From the NCBI GenBank assembly GCA_021234155.1, contig JAJEKV010000021.1:16193563-16257562 (forward strand): a DNA stretch of 64,000 nucleotides. The letters run 5' to 3'. Source of the stretch: Isoetes taiwanensis. Lineage: Eukaryota > Streptophyta > Lycopodiopsida > Isoetales > Isoetaceae. Each line of letters opens with the position of its first letter. Positions within the stretch are counted from its first letter, which is position 1. A model generated the notes under the pieces. The model had not been told where the DNA came from. It made no database searches and saw only the letters and a list, made by a program, of their open reading frames with translations. The translations under genes and the position numbers were made by a program. Positions 1-11,821 of this stretch are shown in pieces.

Positions 1-340
1 GACCAACTGGCCTATTGGACCCAAACAAAGAGAGAGTGGCAAGCATATTACTGTTAGGATTAAACCCCCCTCCCCCCAAAGGGCTTTCGAGGAAAATATC
101 TTAGCAGTAATAAGAATGCTGGTATACTGTACAATCGTATATGACAATTCAATGCTGTACTGGAGGGCACAACTAAGTCCGTGTATCCATAACCTCCTGG
201 AGGTATGATCCCAACAAGCCCACAGAGGCCGTGTTCAACAGCTCATGCAGGGGCTGGTGAGGTACAATCAACTGAACATACCATGCCCGGATATGATCGA
301 ACGCTGGGCAGGCCTGAAGGGCGTGATGTTCATCCTCAAC
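1..340 (-). mobile_element. LINE 3' end fragment (TTCTA-tail family), inverted
   Basis: The reverse complement matches the 3' untranslated region of the LINEs at 10440-11320 and 38128-40250: the block around 'GGCTTGTTGGG', the cctccaggagg element, the ATTACTG...CAGTAAT stem and the terminal cccaatagg/ccagttggtc block at the window edge. The last stretch of LINE coding sequence ends near 340. The tail lies outside the window. Seen directly by comparison within the window; family assignment is by homology to those copies. Confidence 0.8.
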
Positions 341-480
341 AACCCATTATTGTCTAGAACTAATAAACAACACATTACAACAACCCATTACTGTCTAGGA
401 CTAATAAATCCTTGCTCTATTTTATGTGATAGAAAATAATGTAGTTGGAATTTCAATAAATATAACAGTGGAATTGGAAG

Positions 481-523
481 GCCTTCGTGGACGATAAAAA
501 TACATTCTTATTCTTATTCTTAC
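481..523 (+). repeat. short LINE 3' terminus with variant tail
   Basis: The sequence CGTGGACGATAAAAA followed by attcttattcttattctta is the same 3' terminal block seen in the larger LINE copies, with a slightly different short-repeat tail. Only the last ~40 bases are present. Confidence 0.55.
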
Positions 524-540
524 TTGATGATAGAAAAGAG

Positions 541-1880
541 ATATATACCTTTAATTAGAAATTAAATTGATAGAAATTAATATAGTTAGGCAAGACAAAT
601 AAGGTTTTTCACGTCCACGAATACCCCCAGGGACCATGAGGCAGTATAGAGAAGAGAGCCTAAGACCAAATAGAATTCGGAGACTCAGTCACGTCACAAA
701 ACATGGAAAATTTTAAAAAGACAGTCAAGACACCCTCAGGATGAGGAAGCAGCTAGAAGAAATCCAACCAGGGGGTTAGAGGCGGCTGGTTAAGAATAAG
801 TGTTTTGCATCCCCAATATACTGCCCTTTTTTTTAAGAGTTGTGCCTCTCGAAACTTACAGAGCTCGTCATGGCGCTCAGTCAACTAAACTGGGAAGAGG
901 TCCTCCTTGTACCGAATAGTGGCCCTTGAGGCGACTCCCATGCTGCAGTACATGTAGCCTATCCTTAGATGCTGAAAAGCATACTAGAAGACGGTGTGGC
1001 CGATTGGGTCGTCGAGGACCTACTCTGTGAGCTTTAAAGTTCTTGGGCTGCCAATGTGCATGATATCTACAAACAAATGTGTCGCATCTCGATATCACAA
1101 GAAGAGCTTGTTAACCCCCATGATCCGTAGATTCAAGTGTCGGTCTTGCTCACTATGGTCTAAGCCTGGACTGTGTGTGGCCCTTGTGTGCCATTCGGTG
1201 CTGCCATCGATAGCTTCAGTAGATGCTCCTGAACATCTTCTTGCATTTGGACATGCAAATCCACATGTGGAGGTCTGTACCATGGCATTTGCTCGTGGCG
1301 TGTATGAAGATATGTAGGGTGGGATGGAAGGAGCAGTACATGTGTATTCCTTCATCAAAGCTTCTAGAACTTATAGAACATGCGCCCAACTATTTGTGGG
1401 CAATTGCACAGAATCACCCAAAACAATGGTCAAGGACCAAACCAACTGGAGCTTGGTGAAACGAGTGCGGGGCAGACTATAAAACAGGTTGTGGCATGTC
1501 TGAGATCTCTAGGTGTGGCATGTCTAAGGTCATTGTAGGTGCATTCGCAGGAAGAGAGGTGCCTATAGGATCCAGGGTCGTACCTGTACTTGGATCAGCT
1601 GTTGTGGAAAGGGGCGAATAGGGCTTAGCCTTCATGGTCTTTCATACCATTTCCTTGGCTTTCCTAGTCATGGCTGAGGGATATGGGCAGGATCGACTTC
1701 GGGCGATAAACTGAGCCGAATTGGGGAGGACCAGACTGGGTAGGGAAAGCTGAACTCCGGGTAGGGTAAGGTGAGCTTGGGAGTAATAAGTTGGTTTGGG
1801 GAATCACTTGCACTAAGAAGTAACTATAGGATATGCAAGGCTAGTGCTTTGCATATACAAAAAATGGAAAATCTGAAGTC
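541..1880. other. unassigned intergenic DNA
   Basis: No recognisable gene, RNA or element end. Several overlapping open frames of 70-107 codons occur on both strands around 877-1459. None shows a domain, and they overlap each other in opposite directions, so I do not call a gene. The moderate GC of 880-1480 compared with its surroundings may mark an old transposon remnant. Confidence 0.4.
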
Positions 1881-1922
1881 CATGTCAAATGTTATAAATG
1901 TCTTCTTATGAGCTGCACACTA

Positions 1923-2122
1923 CAACTTGAATGCATTGAAACAATATATACAACCTGCCAACAGGGTACAGATGTTCGTGGGCTTATTTTATCCATACAT
2001 ATTTTGATTTCCTCACATCTTGAATGCATTGAAAGAATATATACAAACCTACCAGCATGGTTCGGACAGATGTTCGTGGGCTTATTTTATCCACACATAT
2101 TTTTGTTTCTCTCACATCTTCT
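1923..2122. repeat. tandem duplication, ~100 bp x 2
   Basis: Two consecutive units each run from 'cttgaatgcattgaa' through 'cagatgttcgtgggc' to 'ttattttatcca' and 'acatatttt'. They differ by small indels. Seen directly. Confidence 0.8.
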
Positions 2123-2204
2123 AATTTGTTGAAGTAATATCCTATAGCCAACTTGTGAATCAAATAGCCAACTTGTAAAGCAAAAGATCTATAACATATG
2201 ATCA

Positions 2205-2830
2205 AAATTTCGATATGGTTTTAAATCTAGTAAAATCCAATCATTTACTTACATATATACCAAATGAGTAGGTGGTCTTTTATATTGGATCATATAAACA
2301 TATCTACATACGACAAATGCACAAAGTATAATGTTTCATATATTGCATTCACCAATTGGGAGTCTTAAGAATGTTTTGTTCTAGCAAATATACATAGTTT
2401 CATAGTAGGTAGATAGAATTTTAACGTCCACGGAGGCCGATTGGCCATGACCCAAATGACAAAAGGGACATGCAAGCCGCCCAAAATACAGATAAAAATA
2501 AAGATTGCAAAAGGAATATTAGGGCGAAAGGAATCAAATTATTCATACTACATTCCCTTAAGTTATACCAATCTTAAAAGAGAGAAAAACTAGAAAACCC
2601 TGATATTGCCTTGCTTTGCAACTTTACAATTAATGATAAGCACCTTCTTAGAAGCAGTGGCGAAAGAGACCATTGGGTAAACCACGTTGTTTCCACATTT
2701 TAAGGATCCCAACTTGACTCTGCTAGTAAGTCTTCTGATATACAACACGAGAGTGGGGACCAGGTGTAACAAATCAGAGAGTGGTCCCTGCAAGCTATAT
2801 AGATAATAGAAAGAATGATGCAAGTAATCA
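2205..2830. repeat. intergenic repeat shared with 60170-60830
   Basis: About 620 bp aligns co-linearly with 60170-60830, including the stretches around 'gatatggttttaaatc', 'gaatgttttgttc', 'ggaatcaaattattcatact' and 'gcaccttcttagaagc'. An inverted LINE 3' terminus (2416-2460) lies inside both copies at the same point, so that insertion predates the duplication. Confidence 0.8.
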
Positions 2831-4784
2831 ATACATGATTGAGAAGGATGGAGAGACCTTTACAATGATACGCAGGAAAGAAAAGGAGGGGGGCCAGTTG
2901 TGTGGCAAGAGGCTGTAAAAGACAGAATACATCCGGCCAAACTGTTGGGACAAATCCTTTAAGTCTAGTTGTGTCTCTTTGAGTACTCCAAGAGCAGCAG
3001 CCCAAAAGACCAACAAGTGGTTGACAAACTAGGGGGACAAAAAGTCATGGGCCATGACACAAAAATTATGACGATGGGGCATAGATATAATGGTGGGATA
3101 AAGATAAGCACGTCTTGAATTAAAATTTGCTTGTCATATACGCCCAATGACATAAAATATGCTTCCTTTCTGGCCCCCAGATTGTCATGTTAGTATCTTA
3201 ACATGTGGAAGAAGCTTCTGGGAGAAAGTACGAAAAGTTGACTTTAAAATGACATGTGCAAAATGTGCTCACGTGCATGCGGGCCCTACACATTTTGATA
3301 TGACATGTTTAAAACGGGCAGCTGATAGTTAAAGCACATGCATTTTTCTGACAGCATTAAGCCAAAGATTGAAAGATAAGATTAAGATCCTTCATTACAT
3401 GGTCCTTTGGTCCAACGAAATGCACTGATGCACACACAAGGAGAGGATTAACCATGCTTAATTATGATTAATTATAATCCTTGTTTCATCTTTAAATCTT
3501 TACAGGCAGATCTAGCAAGTGGCGCAAATTATTGCCTTTCGAGAGATCTGAGCATATTCAGTTCTTTATGAGTCTTCAATTTTCCATTAAGAAGCCAAGG
3601 ACTAATTTGGTGGATCGTTCCAAAAACCATGGCCCAGAATTTACTCCTTCTGCTTCTTGGTGGATCTGACATTCCAGTTCATGTTATTTCTCTACCTTTT
3701 CTTTTCTTCGCAAATTGGGATTTATCTGCAACAAACTCTGACAGAAATACGGAAAGTTTCTCGAGTTATTTCATCCTGCATGCTGGTCTGGCAGTGGCTA
3801 CCCCAGAACATTGAACAGAACAGAGATATTGGTTTTCGTTTGTCAAGAATGACATAGGCCTACTTGGCTACTTACATCAGATTCAACTCATTTCATTAAT
3901 TCAGCATCTTAGTTGTTTGTGTGCTTCAATTACTACAGGTTCAAGGAGTAATGTGATTTGGGTTTTGCACAGGTTTTAAGAGAAATACCAGAGCAGTTTC
4001 AACAGTCACTTAAACCAAGAAAAAGCCATAGTGTACCTTCATTCTGAGCAGTGAGAATCAATCAATAGTATGTCCAGTGTACAAACAGAACGATTAATGT
4101 GATTTGCCTTGCGAGGGTTTTGCACAGGTTTTTAGAGAAATACTAGAGCAGATTCAATAGTCACTTTATTTAACCAACAAAAAACCAACAAAAACTCATG
4201 TACTTCCCTTTTGATGAGTGAGAACCAATCAATAATATGTCCAATATACAAAAAGACAGATCTGCCATGTTTTTGCATCAAGCAAATATGAATTGAATCA
4301 CAAAACTTGTCTACAGGAATGTTTCAACCATCCATGGAAATGGAACTGGGAAGAAACATTTTAAGATTAGACAGAAGTATACAAGCAAGTTATTCTGTAA
4401 ATGTTTCAACCATCCATGGAAGTGGAACTGGGAAGAAACATTAAGAGAAGACAGAAGTACAAGCAAGTTATTGGTAAACGAATTCTGTACAATAACCAAA
4501 GCCTGGCACACTAGAAGGACTTATTGTCTGGCTAGATTCAATCCAAACTTGAAAGTTGAGATCTGCAGTGCCCAGGAAGGAGGCCATGAGCAATTGTGAC
4601 CAACCAACCACAACCAAAAGGATGCTGCAACTGAGGTAGATGAAGATCAAATGGAAGGGATGAAAGCGCAAGAGTGCGGGCGGAGGGCGACCGCAGCGCA
4701 AGATGATCAACCTATGCATATGCAGTGCTGATCTGAGAAGCAGGCAATTGTGTTCACACTTCTGAGTACTTATAAGTGGTATTA
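2831..4784. other. 3' flank of the VQ gene, no gene recognised
   Basis: AT-rich intergenic DNA. Short open frames at 3629-3857 have no recognisable motif. Two local tandem duplications lie here: about 3951-4090 with 4091-4260 (units containing 'gttttgcacaggttttt' and 'caatcaata.tatgtcca'), and about 4316-4397 with 4398-4475 (units containing 'gtttcaaccatccatgga'). The part nearest 4784 should hold the VQ 3' UTR and polyadenylation region. Confidence 0.6.
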
Positions 4785-5555
4785 TCAGTTACAAAAAGAC
4801 CAGCCCATGTCTCTGTAGTTAGGAGGCTGGAGAACAAACAACTTACTATCATAGCCAGGCATGAAGGGCTCAGCAAAAGAAGAAAACTGAGAAAGATCAT
4901 TCATGTTATAATTATTATACTCAGAGCCAGAAGTGATGAGGCTAGTGAAAGAACCAGCATATGCAGATCCAAGAAACCCTTCACAGGTGTGGTCATCAGA
5001 GGAAACAAGGTGAGGGGGGCTCTCATTTACAAGGCTATGGCTATGGATATGGCTATGGCTATCAAAGAGCAAGGGGCTTTTGGGAGATATGGCAAAACCA
5101 TCTTTCATGGAAGAACAGGTGAGATATTTGGATTCAGTGTGAGCACCAGAGTCAGAGCTACAGGAGGCAGATGGGGAAGGAAAGGAGCTCATTTTTTTCT
5201 CATGGAAGTATGGATTAGGCTTGTATTCAGGTTCCAGAGAGGGGGGCTCTGGGGAAGATTTGAGAATTTGGGCGCCTGCCATGGGAGATGAAGAGACCGA
5301 AAGTGCCTGTTTTTTGGATTTCCTGCAGCGCATGCGAGTGTCGGAGCTCCCTGTGAGCGACTGAACCAGCCGCATGAAATCGCTGGCGTCTGTCTTGTGC
5401 ACCTTTGGTGAATATGTGTGGATTATTACCGGCACCCTCTGCTGCACCACTGGCAGCGGCATCTGCGCCTTCCGAATTGGCCGAGACTCTTGGTTTATCC
5501 TTAAGGGCGTCGGCCTGCTGCTCTTCCTCCCATTTCTGCTTCCTCTTAGATCCAT
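4785..5555 (-). CDS. VQ motif-containing protein, MKS1-like
   Basis: A single-exon protein of 256 residues. VQ proteins are plant-specific nuclear cofactors that bind WRKY transcription factors and are targets of MAP kinases in defence and stress signalling. The hallmark FMRLVQSLTG is at residues 60-69 (consensus FxxxVQxLTG). An N-terminal SRPTPLRI segment (residues 13-20) and PVIIHTYSPKVH just before the motif match the MKS1/VQ20-type subgroup. The rest is Ser/Pro-rich with several SP sites (possible MAP-kinase sites) and a His/Ser run SHSHIHSHS. I chose ATG at 5555; the open frame extends to 5573 only through non-ATG codons, and the homologous pseudogene copy at 18985 has ATG at the same point. 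The frame is intact. Function is inferred from family; the specific paralogue is not assigned. Confidence 0.9.
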   Translation of the reverse strand: MDLRGSRNGRKSSRPTPLRINQESRPIRKAQMPLPVVQQRVPVIIHTYSPKVHKTDASDFMRLVQSLTGSSDTRMRCRKSKKQALSVSSSPMAGAQILKSSPEPPSLEPEYKPNPYFHEKKMSSFPSPSASCSSDSGAHTESKYLTCSSMKDGFAISPKSPLLFDSHSHIHSHSLVNESPPHLVSSDDHTCEGFLGSAYAGSFTSLITSGSEYNNYNMNDLSQFSSFAEPFMPGYDSKLFVLQPPNYRDMGWSFCN

Positions 5556-6130
5556 TTCTCCCTTCAATCCCACTCTTTTAAGGCTTCAATTTCCTTCACA
5601 CTTCTTCTCCTGCTCTTTTCCTGATATTCGGCACTGTTTCTAGCAAACCCAAATCGTGCCGCCAATGAATCAACACTGAGACAATAAAACCCACAAAAAT
5701 TGCCCCCGCACACTACCGCATTACTCAGATTTCAGTTTTGAACCAGACCCAGCTCCCTCTGCAGGCTTTTCAATCCTTGCTTAGATTTGAAGCCCTTTTA
5801 TCTGATCCCTCTGCTACGCGGCTTCGGCCGCCTTGTATTTTTGCCCGTTGACTCCAAACAAGCTTCCAAAGGTAGCAGTTTTTTAGGACGGATTGCACCG
5901 ATCTGAATGCTGTGCCACGGATTTCAACAACTCAGCTCAACAATTCAACTCCTTGTGCAAGGATTGAGGAAAACACACGCTTGCCAGGAACCTGGGCTGC
6001 TGCAGCTTTCCTTCGTCTGTCTGCTTAAATAGCTGGGATAAGACTTAGATAGCGAATATCTCCGTGCATCCTGGCCGTCCATCTTACCACATATGAACGG
6101 CTGTAATCAAGTCAAGGTCTTGTAAATTTT
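5556..6130 (-). promoter_or_regulatory. VQ gene 5' UTR and core promoter
   Basis: Upstream of the VQ start on the minus strand, a TATTTAA box is seen at 6025-6031, about 470 bases before the ATG. This implies a leader of roughly 430 bases. TTGAC cores (potential WRKY W-boxes) occur on the minus strand near 6110, which would fit feedback by WRKY partners but is weak evidence. The region is conserved in the second copy at 18986-19560, which lacks the TATA segment. Confidence 0.55.
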
Positions 6131-7405
6131 TGTTGTCTCTTTTTTTTCTTTGTTGCAAGCAAGGTCTGGCGATTACGCGGTTAAACATGCATTGCTACTT
6201 TGATTCCTTGTTGGCAAGTTGTTGGATTACATATACGCTCCTTGCTCGCAAGTTGTGTATGATCCAAGTCGCCCGTATACATACACTCGTGCATATTTAT
6301 CGACTTGCAGTTCACTCCACGTTATCATCTCCTACGACCTGCAATTCGCATATACCATACCACGCATCTATGTCAACAGTTCAGATACACTTTTATATGC
6401 GTATATACACGTATACGTGCCAGTTGTTGAAATATACACGTATACGTGGCAGTTGTTGAAATATATACGCTCGTGCATTTGACAAGATAGACTAACCCCT
6501 ACATTTGTCAATATGCTCATCATTATTCCTTGCACTCTACGATAGCTGATAGCCGACACTTGCAGTATTGCTACATGTAGTTATCTGCTCAGCACAAACT
6601 TACTAGATATTCTTACGATCAATAAGATCAGCAAGATCACATGTAACAATGTAGCATATTCTTCCTAATTTTTGCCAACGGAATTTTTGATGATGCTTAT
6701 TCTGTTAGAAGCTTCAGAACATCATTCATATAGATTATCATCCATTTGTAGTGATAGTTCTACCTAAACAACAATGTTCAACAATGCTTTTTGTTTCTTT
6801 GCTATCAAATCACAACTTATGGTGATTCGTTGTTGTCACCTGGTTATTTAATTCGTCTTGATTAGAGATCATAATCCATTATGCAAAACTGTTCCATTTT
6901 ATTTTGTTTTATTTTATTTTACTTTTAGTTTTTTTTCCTTTTTACTACAATTATTATTTCCAATATTTACGTTGCATCCAAGTCAAAGGCGATGCAAGCA
7001 GGATATCAAAGAAGTTCGTGGTTGCTTCTTTCACGTGTTCAAAGTCACATGCAGTATTTGATAATGTAATTTATACTTAATGATGGGCAAGATTAGAGTT
7101 GATTGACCTAGATTTGTCATATGGAAATGGGTAAGATGAGATGTTATACGACAAACAATTAGTCAATTCATTTTCCAACTTTGCATGATCTTTGAAACAA
7201 ATAATATGTAATATGCAATTGGCCATGATGCTATGAAAGGGAATTATAACATGTTTTACATGGTAAAGGCCCTATGTACATCCAAGAGGCAAACTTACTA
7301 CTGTCGCAATTGACAATTGAGGAACCTTTGAATATTATTGTTATTATTCCACTATGCAATGTTGGAAAAAAAAATTGGATGTGGGGGAGGGGGGACGATG
7401 GGAGT
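6131..7405. repeat. ancestral intergenic unit, copy 1, first arm
   Basis: Co-linear with 19561-20666/23127-23400 (copy 2) and 41290-41894/58863-59280 (copy 3). Shared markers include 'agatagactaa.ccctacatttgtcaat', 'cttgcagtattgctacatgta', 'agattagagttgattgacc' and 'caattggccatgatgc'. No gene is seen in it. Confidence 0.75.
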
Positions 7406-8556
7406 ATGAGGTGTCTACCCAATAGTGAACCACTTGAGAATTATGGACGAGGAAACATGGAAAATAAAAATATTCTTGCTAATTAAATTGCATGGTTTAA
7501 AAGCTCTTGATTTGAGGTATTACATACTTTTCTTGAAAAAAATTGGATACGTATAACCCACCTTTTTCAGCCCATTAATTCAATGGTTTAGATTGAGACA
7601 ATAATTTTGTGTTGTCTTATCTTATCTTATTATTTCCACTTTCCTCTATTTTCCATTCCTTATTGGGGCAACCATGGGGACCGTTGATGAAGGGTATATT
7701 CCACACATTATACCCCATCAACGCCCCATGATTTTTGGCCAAACAACACAAAAGCCAAAACCTAAGGTCACTATCAAATTGTACATACTTACGTTCACAA
7801 AAAGGTACATGCCATTCCAAACCATAGTTCCACACAAATATACATGCACTTGCAAACCACAGCTCCACACACAAAAAAAGTCACAACTACTCAAATAGGC
7901 CTCTCTTCCACTCTTCTCTTGTTGTAACTCATACTCGGATCATGATGTCTTCTAACAGCTGCCACCTCGCGGAGCTCCTTTAGCAACAGAGCTCTACAGA
8001 GATTGAGATGCGGTCGAAGAGCGCCTCTTTCTAAAACTGCAGAGTTGACACCTTGGCTCTCTAGAAGATCCATAGACGTCTGGATTCGTCTAGTGTGTTC
8101 GTCAGTCGACCTACAGAATGTGTTGAAACTAAGGAAAAGCATACAAGAGAAGAAGACAAGAAAGGTAATCCCAAAACCAAGAGCAATGTATTGAATAGAA
8201 TAGAACACTTATACATAAAAGGCATGTCCAAGTTTGGACATGTCGAAGTTTGGACAAAGGAAAAGGCATCCAAGTTAGGATGAGAGCCAACGTGGCATCT
8301 CAACACCACCCCCGCAACATTGGTCTCTCAATAAAAGAGAACCAAAAAATACAATATATAGAATGTCATATACAAATATAACCATCATTCATTTAAATTG
8401 GATTTATGTCAGGATTTTGGACCATTTTGGCACTGCAACTTTTCCCGGGTTAGTAAATTTGCATCGAGAATGTGACTTTTTTTTATAACAGCACAACATG
8501 ATTGCATTAAAAATTAAAAATATTTTACATATGCATGTCGAGTTACATATTGCCAA
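7406..8556. other. unassigned insertion with a long hairpin
   Basis: Not present in the other copies of the unit, so probably part of an insertion that also carries the DUF7869 pseudogene. 7673-7730 can fold into a hairpin: arms CATGGGG/CGTTGATG/GGGTATA with two 2-base bulges and a 10-base loop. A short palindrome catgtccaa-gt-ttggacatg is at 8223-8242. No coding sequence recognised. Confidence 0.45.
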
Positions 8557-10020
8557 TTACTTCTCAGAAGTGACCCCTAGAGATATCATAGCTTTCTTCC
8601 TCACTTCCACAAGTATTGTAACCCTAGCAGTCTTGCCTGGGATGACCTTTGGGGTCCATGCAAACAAAATAGTATCTAACTCAACCCAATCATCCCCTTC
8701 AATAGGGTTTCTCTTCCATCTCTTTGTCCAACAGTCTCTATACCTTTCTTCCTCTGCCACTGCATTTAACTGGTGCACTGGACACCACCACTCCACACGA
8801 ACTTTGTTCACAATGCGGTCACCTACTTCTTTGCAAACCTCTGAGATGGTGTAACCCATCCACACAGAGTATATCTCTTTGTGCTCTGGTACTATAAGCG
8901 CAAATTGATGGCAAACCAAGTCATCTTTGGGATCATAATCCTCCAGCCCGAGATATTTAGGCCATCGACATAGTGTTTTTCAGCAGCTGGAGGAGCCATC
9001 GACTTGCGAATACTACTAACCACATCATCAACTTCCTCAAGTGTTATCAAGTCTCTCCACCTAGTCTTAGGTAGCCATCCATCTTTCAGTTCATCAGAGG
9101 ATGTGTCTACTTGTCCCAATAATCCATGTACCTGTGTCCAATAATCTATCAATGCAAGGTTGGTATCATCGGGGTTATTTTATCAATACTTGATGTATTC
9201 AGAAATGCCGTCCAATGTGCTTTGCAATGAATCCACCTCTGCAAAAGGATTAAGAGCTTTTGGTTGACCCCTTGGAATCTTAGATTTACCATTTTCATCT
9301 TCGTACCATATAGGTACTCTCTCATCTGGCCTCGGTCTCATCTTCCATTGCATTATTGGCTTATTTTCCATGACCCAGAAAGTGTACTGAAGAGGTCTAG
9401 ATTGACCTTCCATATCAAGAGCATAACCTTCGATAAAATTCTTCCAATCAGGCACCTCTTGTATGATCAACCCTATAGGAGAAGGTGAAATGCATTCACT
9501 AAGAACTTCCATTAGTCTAGGAAGATTGGTCACAGTTTGAGATTTCAACTGCGCACTATACTTCCCAAACAATGCATCCACATCCTCATGAGTATGTCCA
9601 AGCATTAAGAACCCTAAATTCACTCTTTCAAAGGCACCCACAGCTGTTAAATAAGATAGGAATGAGAACATATACCTGTTTTTATTCTGTCCAGCACAAT
9701 TGTCAAGTTGGAGAAGGAACTTTGGTGGTAGATCTCGAGGTTGGGGACGTGAACTTGAGGCTCCAACATGTTCAGAAGCACCTGACTTCCTAAACCTTGC
9801 CTTAATAAACTTCTCTAAATTATTAGGCTTTCTATCCAACAATGCACTGAAGAGTGGTTGGCTACCACCTCCAGGGTTGTGGAGGTCACCAAAATAACCA
9901 CTCTCATAGTTCCTCAAGCACCTCATCACACTTCCAATATGAAAATCAGGACCATCACTCCACAATTGCAAACTAAAATGGCCATAATAAATTGGCACCG
10001 AGCCATGCACTATTGCACCT
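8557..10020 (-). pseudogene. DUF7869-type transposase-like protein, decayed
   Basis: The main exon (9183-10020) contains LQLDNCAGQNKN, FSFLSYLTAVGAF and LMLGHTHEDVDALFGKYSAQL. This is the DUF7869 signature (Asp-Asn-Cys...Gln-Asn-Lys-Asn and Gly-His-Thr-His...Asp-x-Asp), which I take to be an RNase H-like fold of transposon origin. The open frame has no ATG; a splice-acceptor-like 'tctctctacag' precedes it near 10021. Downstream the same frame is cut by adjacent TGA and TAA codons (9180-9185), continues to about 8925, then needs a frameshift to continue to 8557 (EHKEIYSVWMGYTISEV, WWCPVHQLNA). Two stops and a frameshift make it a pseudogene. Flanking terminal repeats were not identified. Confidence 0.75.
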
Positions 10021-10439
10021 GTAGAGAGACTTGCAAAGGATAAGCTCTATTGATTTGCTTGGGTATGTAACTATACTGTGGCAAACAAGTCTTCTGCCCT
10101 CCAGAAGCGATAAATACCACACTGGGAAATTGCAGAGGCCACCAGCCACAAAGATATAGAAGAGAAGAGTCGATCCAGCCCTCACTAGGTGGAACGAGAA
10201 GAGACCAATAGATGTTAAGGCGAGCCGATGCTAGGTGACTAGACTCAGAGGAGGGAGGGAGCAAAACTCTGGAACAAATAGAATTCAGCTCAAAGGAAAC
10301 ATCGATGAGGAATGCTAGCAAGCAACATGGATATATAGTAGACAGAGCCAAAGAAAGCCTGTGCCATAGAAGGCTTAGGCTATAGATGGATTTGACGCCC
10401 AAGATGGTGTGACTTTCTCCAGAATGATGGTTCTCTTCC
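10021..10439. other. upstream flank of DUF7869 pseudogene
   Basis: Possibly intron and 5' exon of the DUF7869 element on the minus strand; a 130-codon open frame here has no recognisable domain. Nothing else seen. Confidence 0.3.
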
Positions 10440-11320
10440 CAACCTTTTTTTGGTCGTAGTGATGAGTCCCCAACGCCTCAAAGCCTGCTGGAAGGACAAA
10501 CAAGCTCAGTGGTTCTCACATCGGGGTGTATAGGCAAACAGATGCATACAGGTACGGACAAAGAAGGATCACAATGCACTAAAGTTGTACCTAGATGCTA
10601 CTTTCCTTCGCAAGCTTTGGGATGCAGATGCTCTGACGCACGTTAAGCTGGCACACTATTAGCAGCAAGTCAATCCTAGGCTCACGAGAGGCCTACAACA
10701 GTACTTGTACACCCATTTGCCCATGAAGAAGCGCAGACTTATAGCTTCCATTCGCACGGGTGCACATCGTCTCCGCATTGAGAGATGGCGTTGGACTCGG
10801 GAAGCATGGGAGGAGAGGCTTTGTCAGTGTTGCCACTAGGGCGCCATAGAATATGAATGTCATGCCCCCAAGATCTGCCCAGCGTTTACCCATATGTGAG
10901 CGCGATATATTCGGTTACTAGTGACTGGCCAGCCATTGCATGAGTTATTGAATACCGCGTCCGTGGGCTTGTTGGGGTCATACCTCCAGGAGGTTATGAA
11001 TGCACGGACTCAGTTGTGTGCTCCGGGATAGTATTGAATTGCCTTATACAATTGTACAGTGTATCATCATACTTATTACTGCTAAGGTTTTTCCCTCGAA
11101 AACCCTTCGGGGCGGGGGTTTTTTAATCCTGACAGTAATACGCTTCCTGCTCTCTTTTTGTTTGGGTCCCATAGGCCAATTGGTCTCCGTGGACGATAAA
11201 AATCTATTCTATTCTATTCTATTCTATTCTATTCTATTCTATTCTATTCTATTCTATTCTATTCTATTCTATTCTATTCTATTCTATTCTATTCTATTCT
11301 ATTCTATTCTATTCTATTCT
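10440..11320 (+). mobile_element. 5'-truncated LINE, TTCTA-tail family
   Basis: Retains only the extreme C-terminal coding region and the 3' UTR. The broken reading frame shows THLPMKKR-like and AHRLRIERWRWTREAW...RLCQCC, the Cys-rich end typical of non-LTR retrotransposon ORF2. The same order of blocks is found in the longer copy at 38128-40250. The 3' UTR contains the conserved stem-loop (11075-11139), then GGCCAATTGGTCTCC and CCGTGGACGATAAAA, and ends in a pentanucleotide tail. No clear target duplication was found. Confidence 0.85.
11203..11320 (+). repeat. (TTCTA)n LINE tail, ~23 units
   Basis: An uninterrupted run of TTCTA units directly after ACGATAAAAA. It replaces the poly(A) tail expected of an L1 and is read as the LINE's templated 3' tail, not as an independent microsatellite. 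Confidence 0.85.
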
Positions 11321-11329
11321 GAGAACCAT

Positions 11330-11821
11330 GGCATAATCTTTTTAATCAACATTAATTTGTACTAATAAATGATGTTAAGAACAAATAAGCATATCATAAT
11401 GTAGATTAAGATTTTGGACATACATATTATTGTGCTATGATTATTCTAATATTACTGATAATGTTATCTTGTTACATATGTTGTGTGCATAAAAAGGTAA
11501 AGAAAGTCTCCAAATGAGTGTATGAACGATTCTATGTTACTTGAACTCCAAAAGGAATAGCTAACAAACTAGCTACGAACACTTCTTGTGATAAAGTAGA
11601 CCCTATATGATCCCTTGCAAGAGAAATACATGAACCAGAGTTTAGTGTCACATAAGACAATATGCCATAGGCGTTTAAACTACTAACTAATCAACTATGA
11701 CGTGAATTGAATTGAATATAGTTTACAAGGTAAATTAAGCGGACCATAATTGAATTTATTTTACCTTAAATGGAAGGGTCAATTATTATTTGTGATAGTT
11801 TGGATTTTATTTGACATGTTT
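11330..11821. repeat. ancestral intergenic unit, copy 1, second arm
   Basis: Aligns with 23580-24045 and 59340-59720 ('aataagcatatc.taatgtagatta', 'taaagaaagtc', 'cacttcttgt.ataa.gtagac'). No gene. Confidence 0.7.

Noticed and set aside
994-1459. Overlapping 73-107 codon frames
   Set aside because: Opposed and overlapping frames without motifs, splice sites or conservation elsewhere in the window.
3629-3857. Two overlapping small hydrophobic frames
   Set aside because: The hydrophobic run comes from T-rich DNA; frames overlap and no family is recognised.
11203-11320. TTCTA run as an independent microsatellite
   Set aside because: It always follows the same LINE 3' terminus, here and at four or more other places, so it is an element tail.
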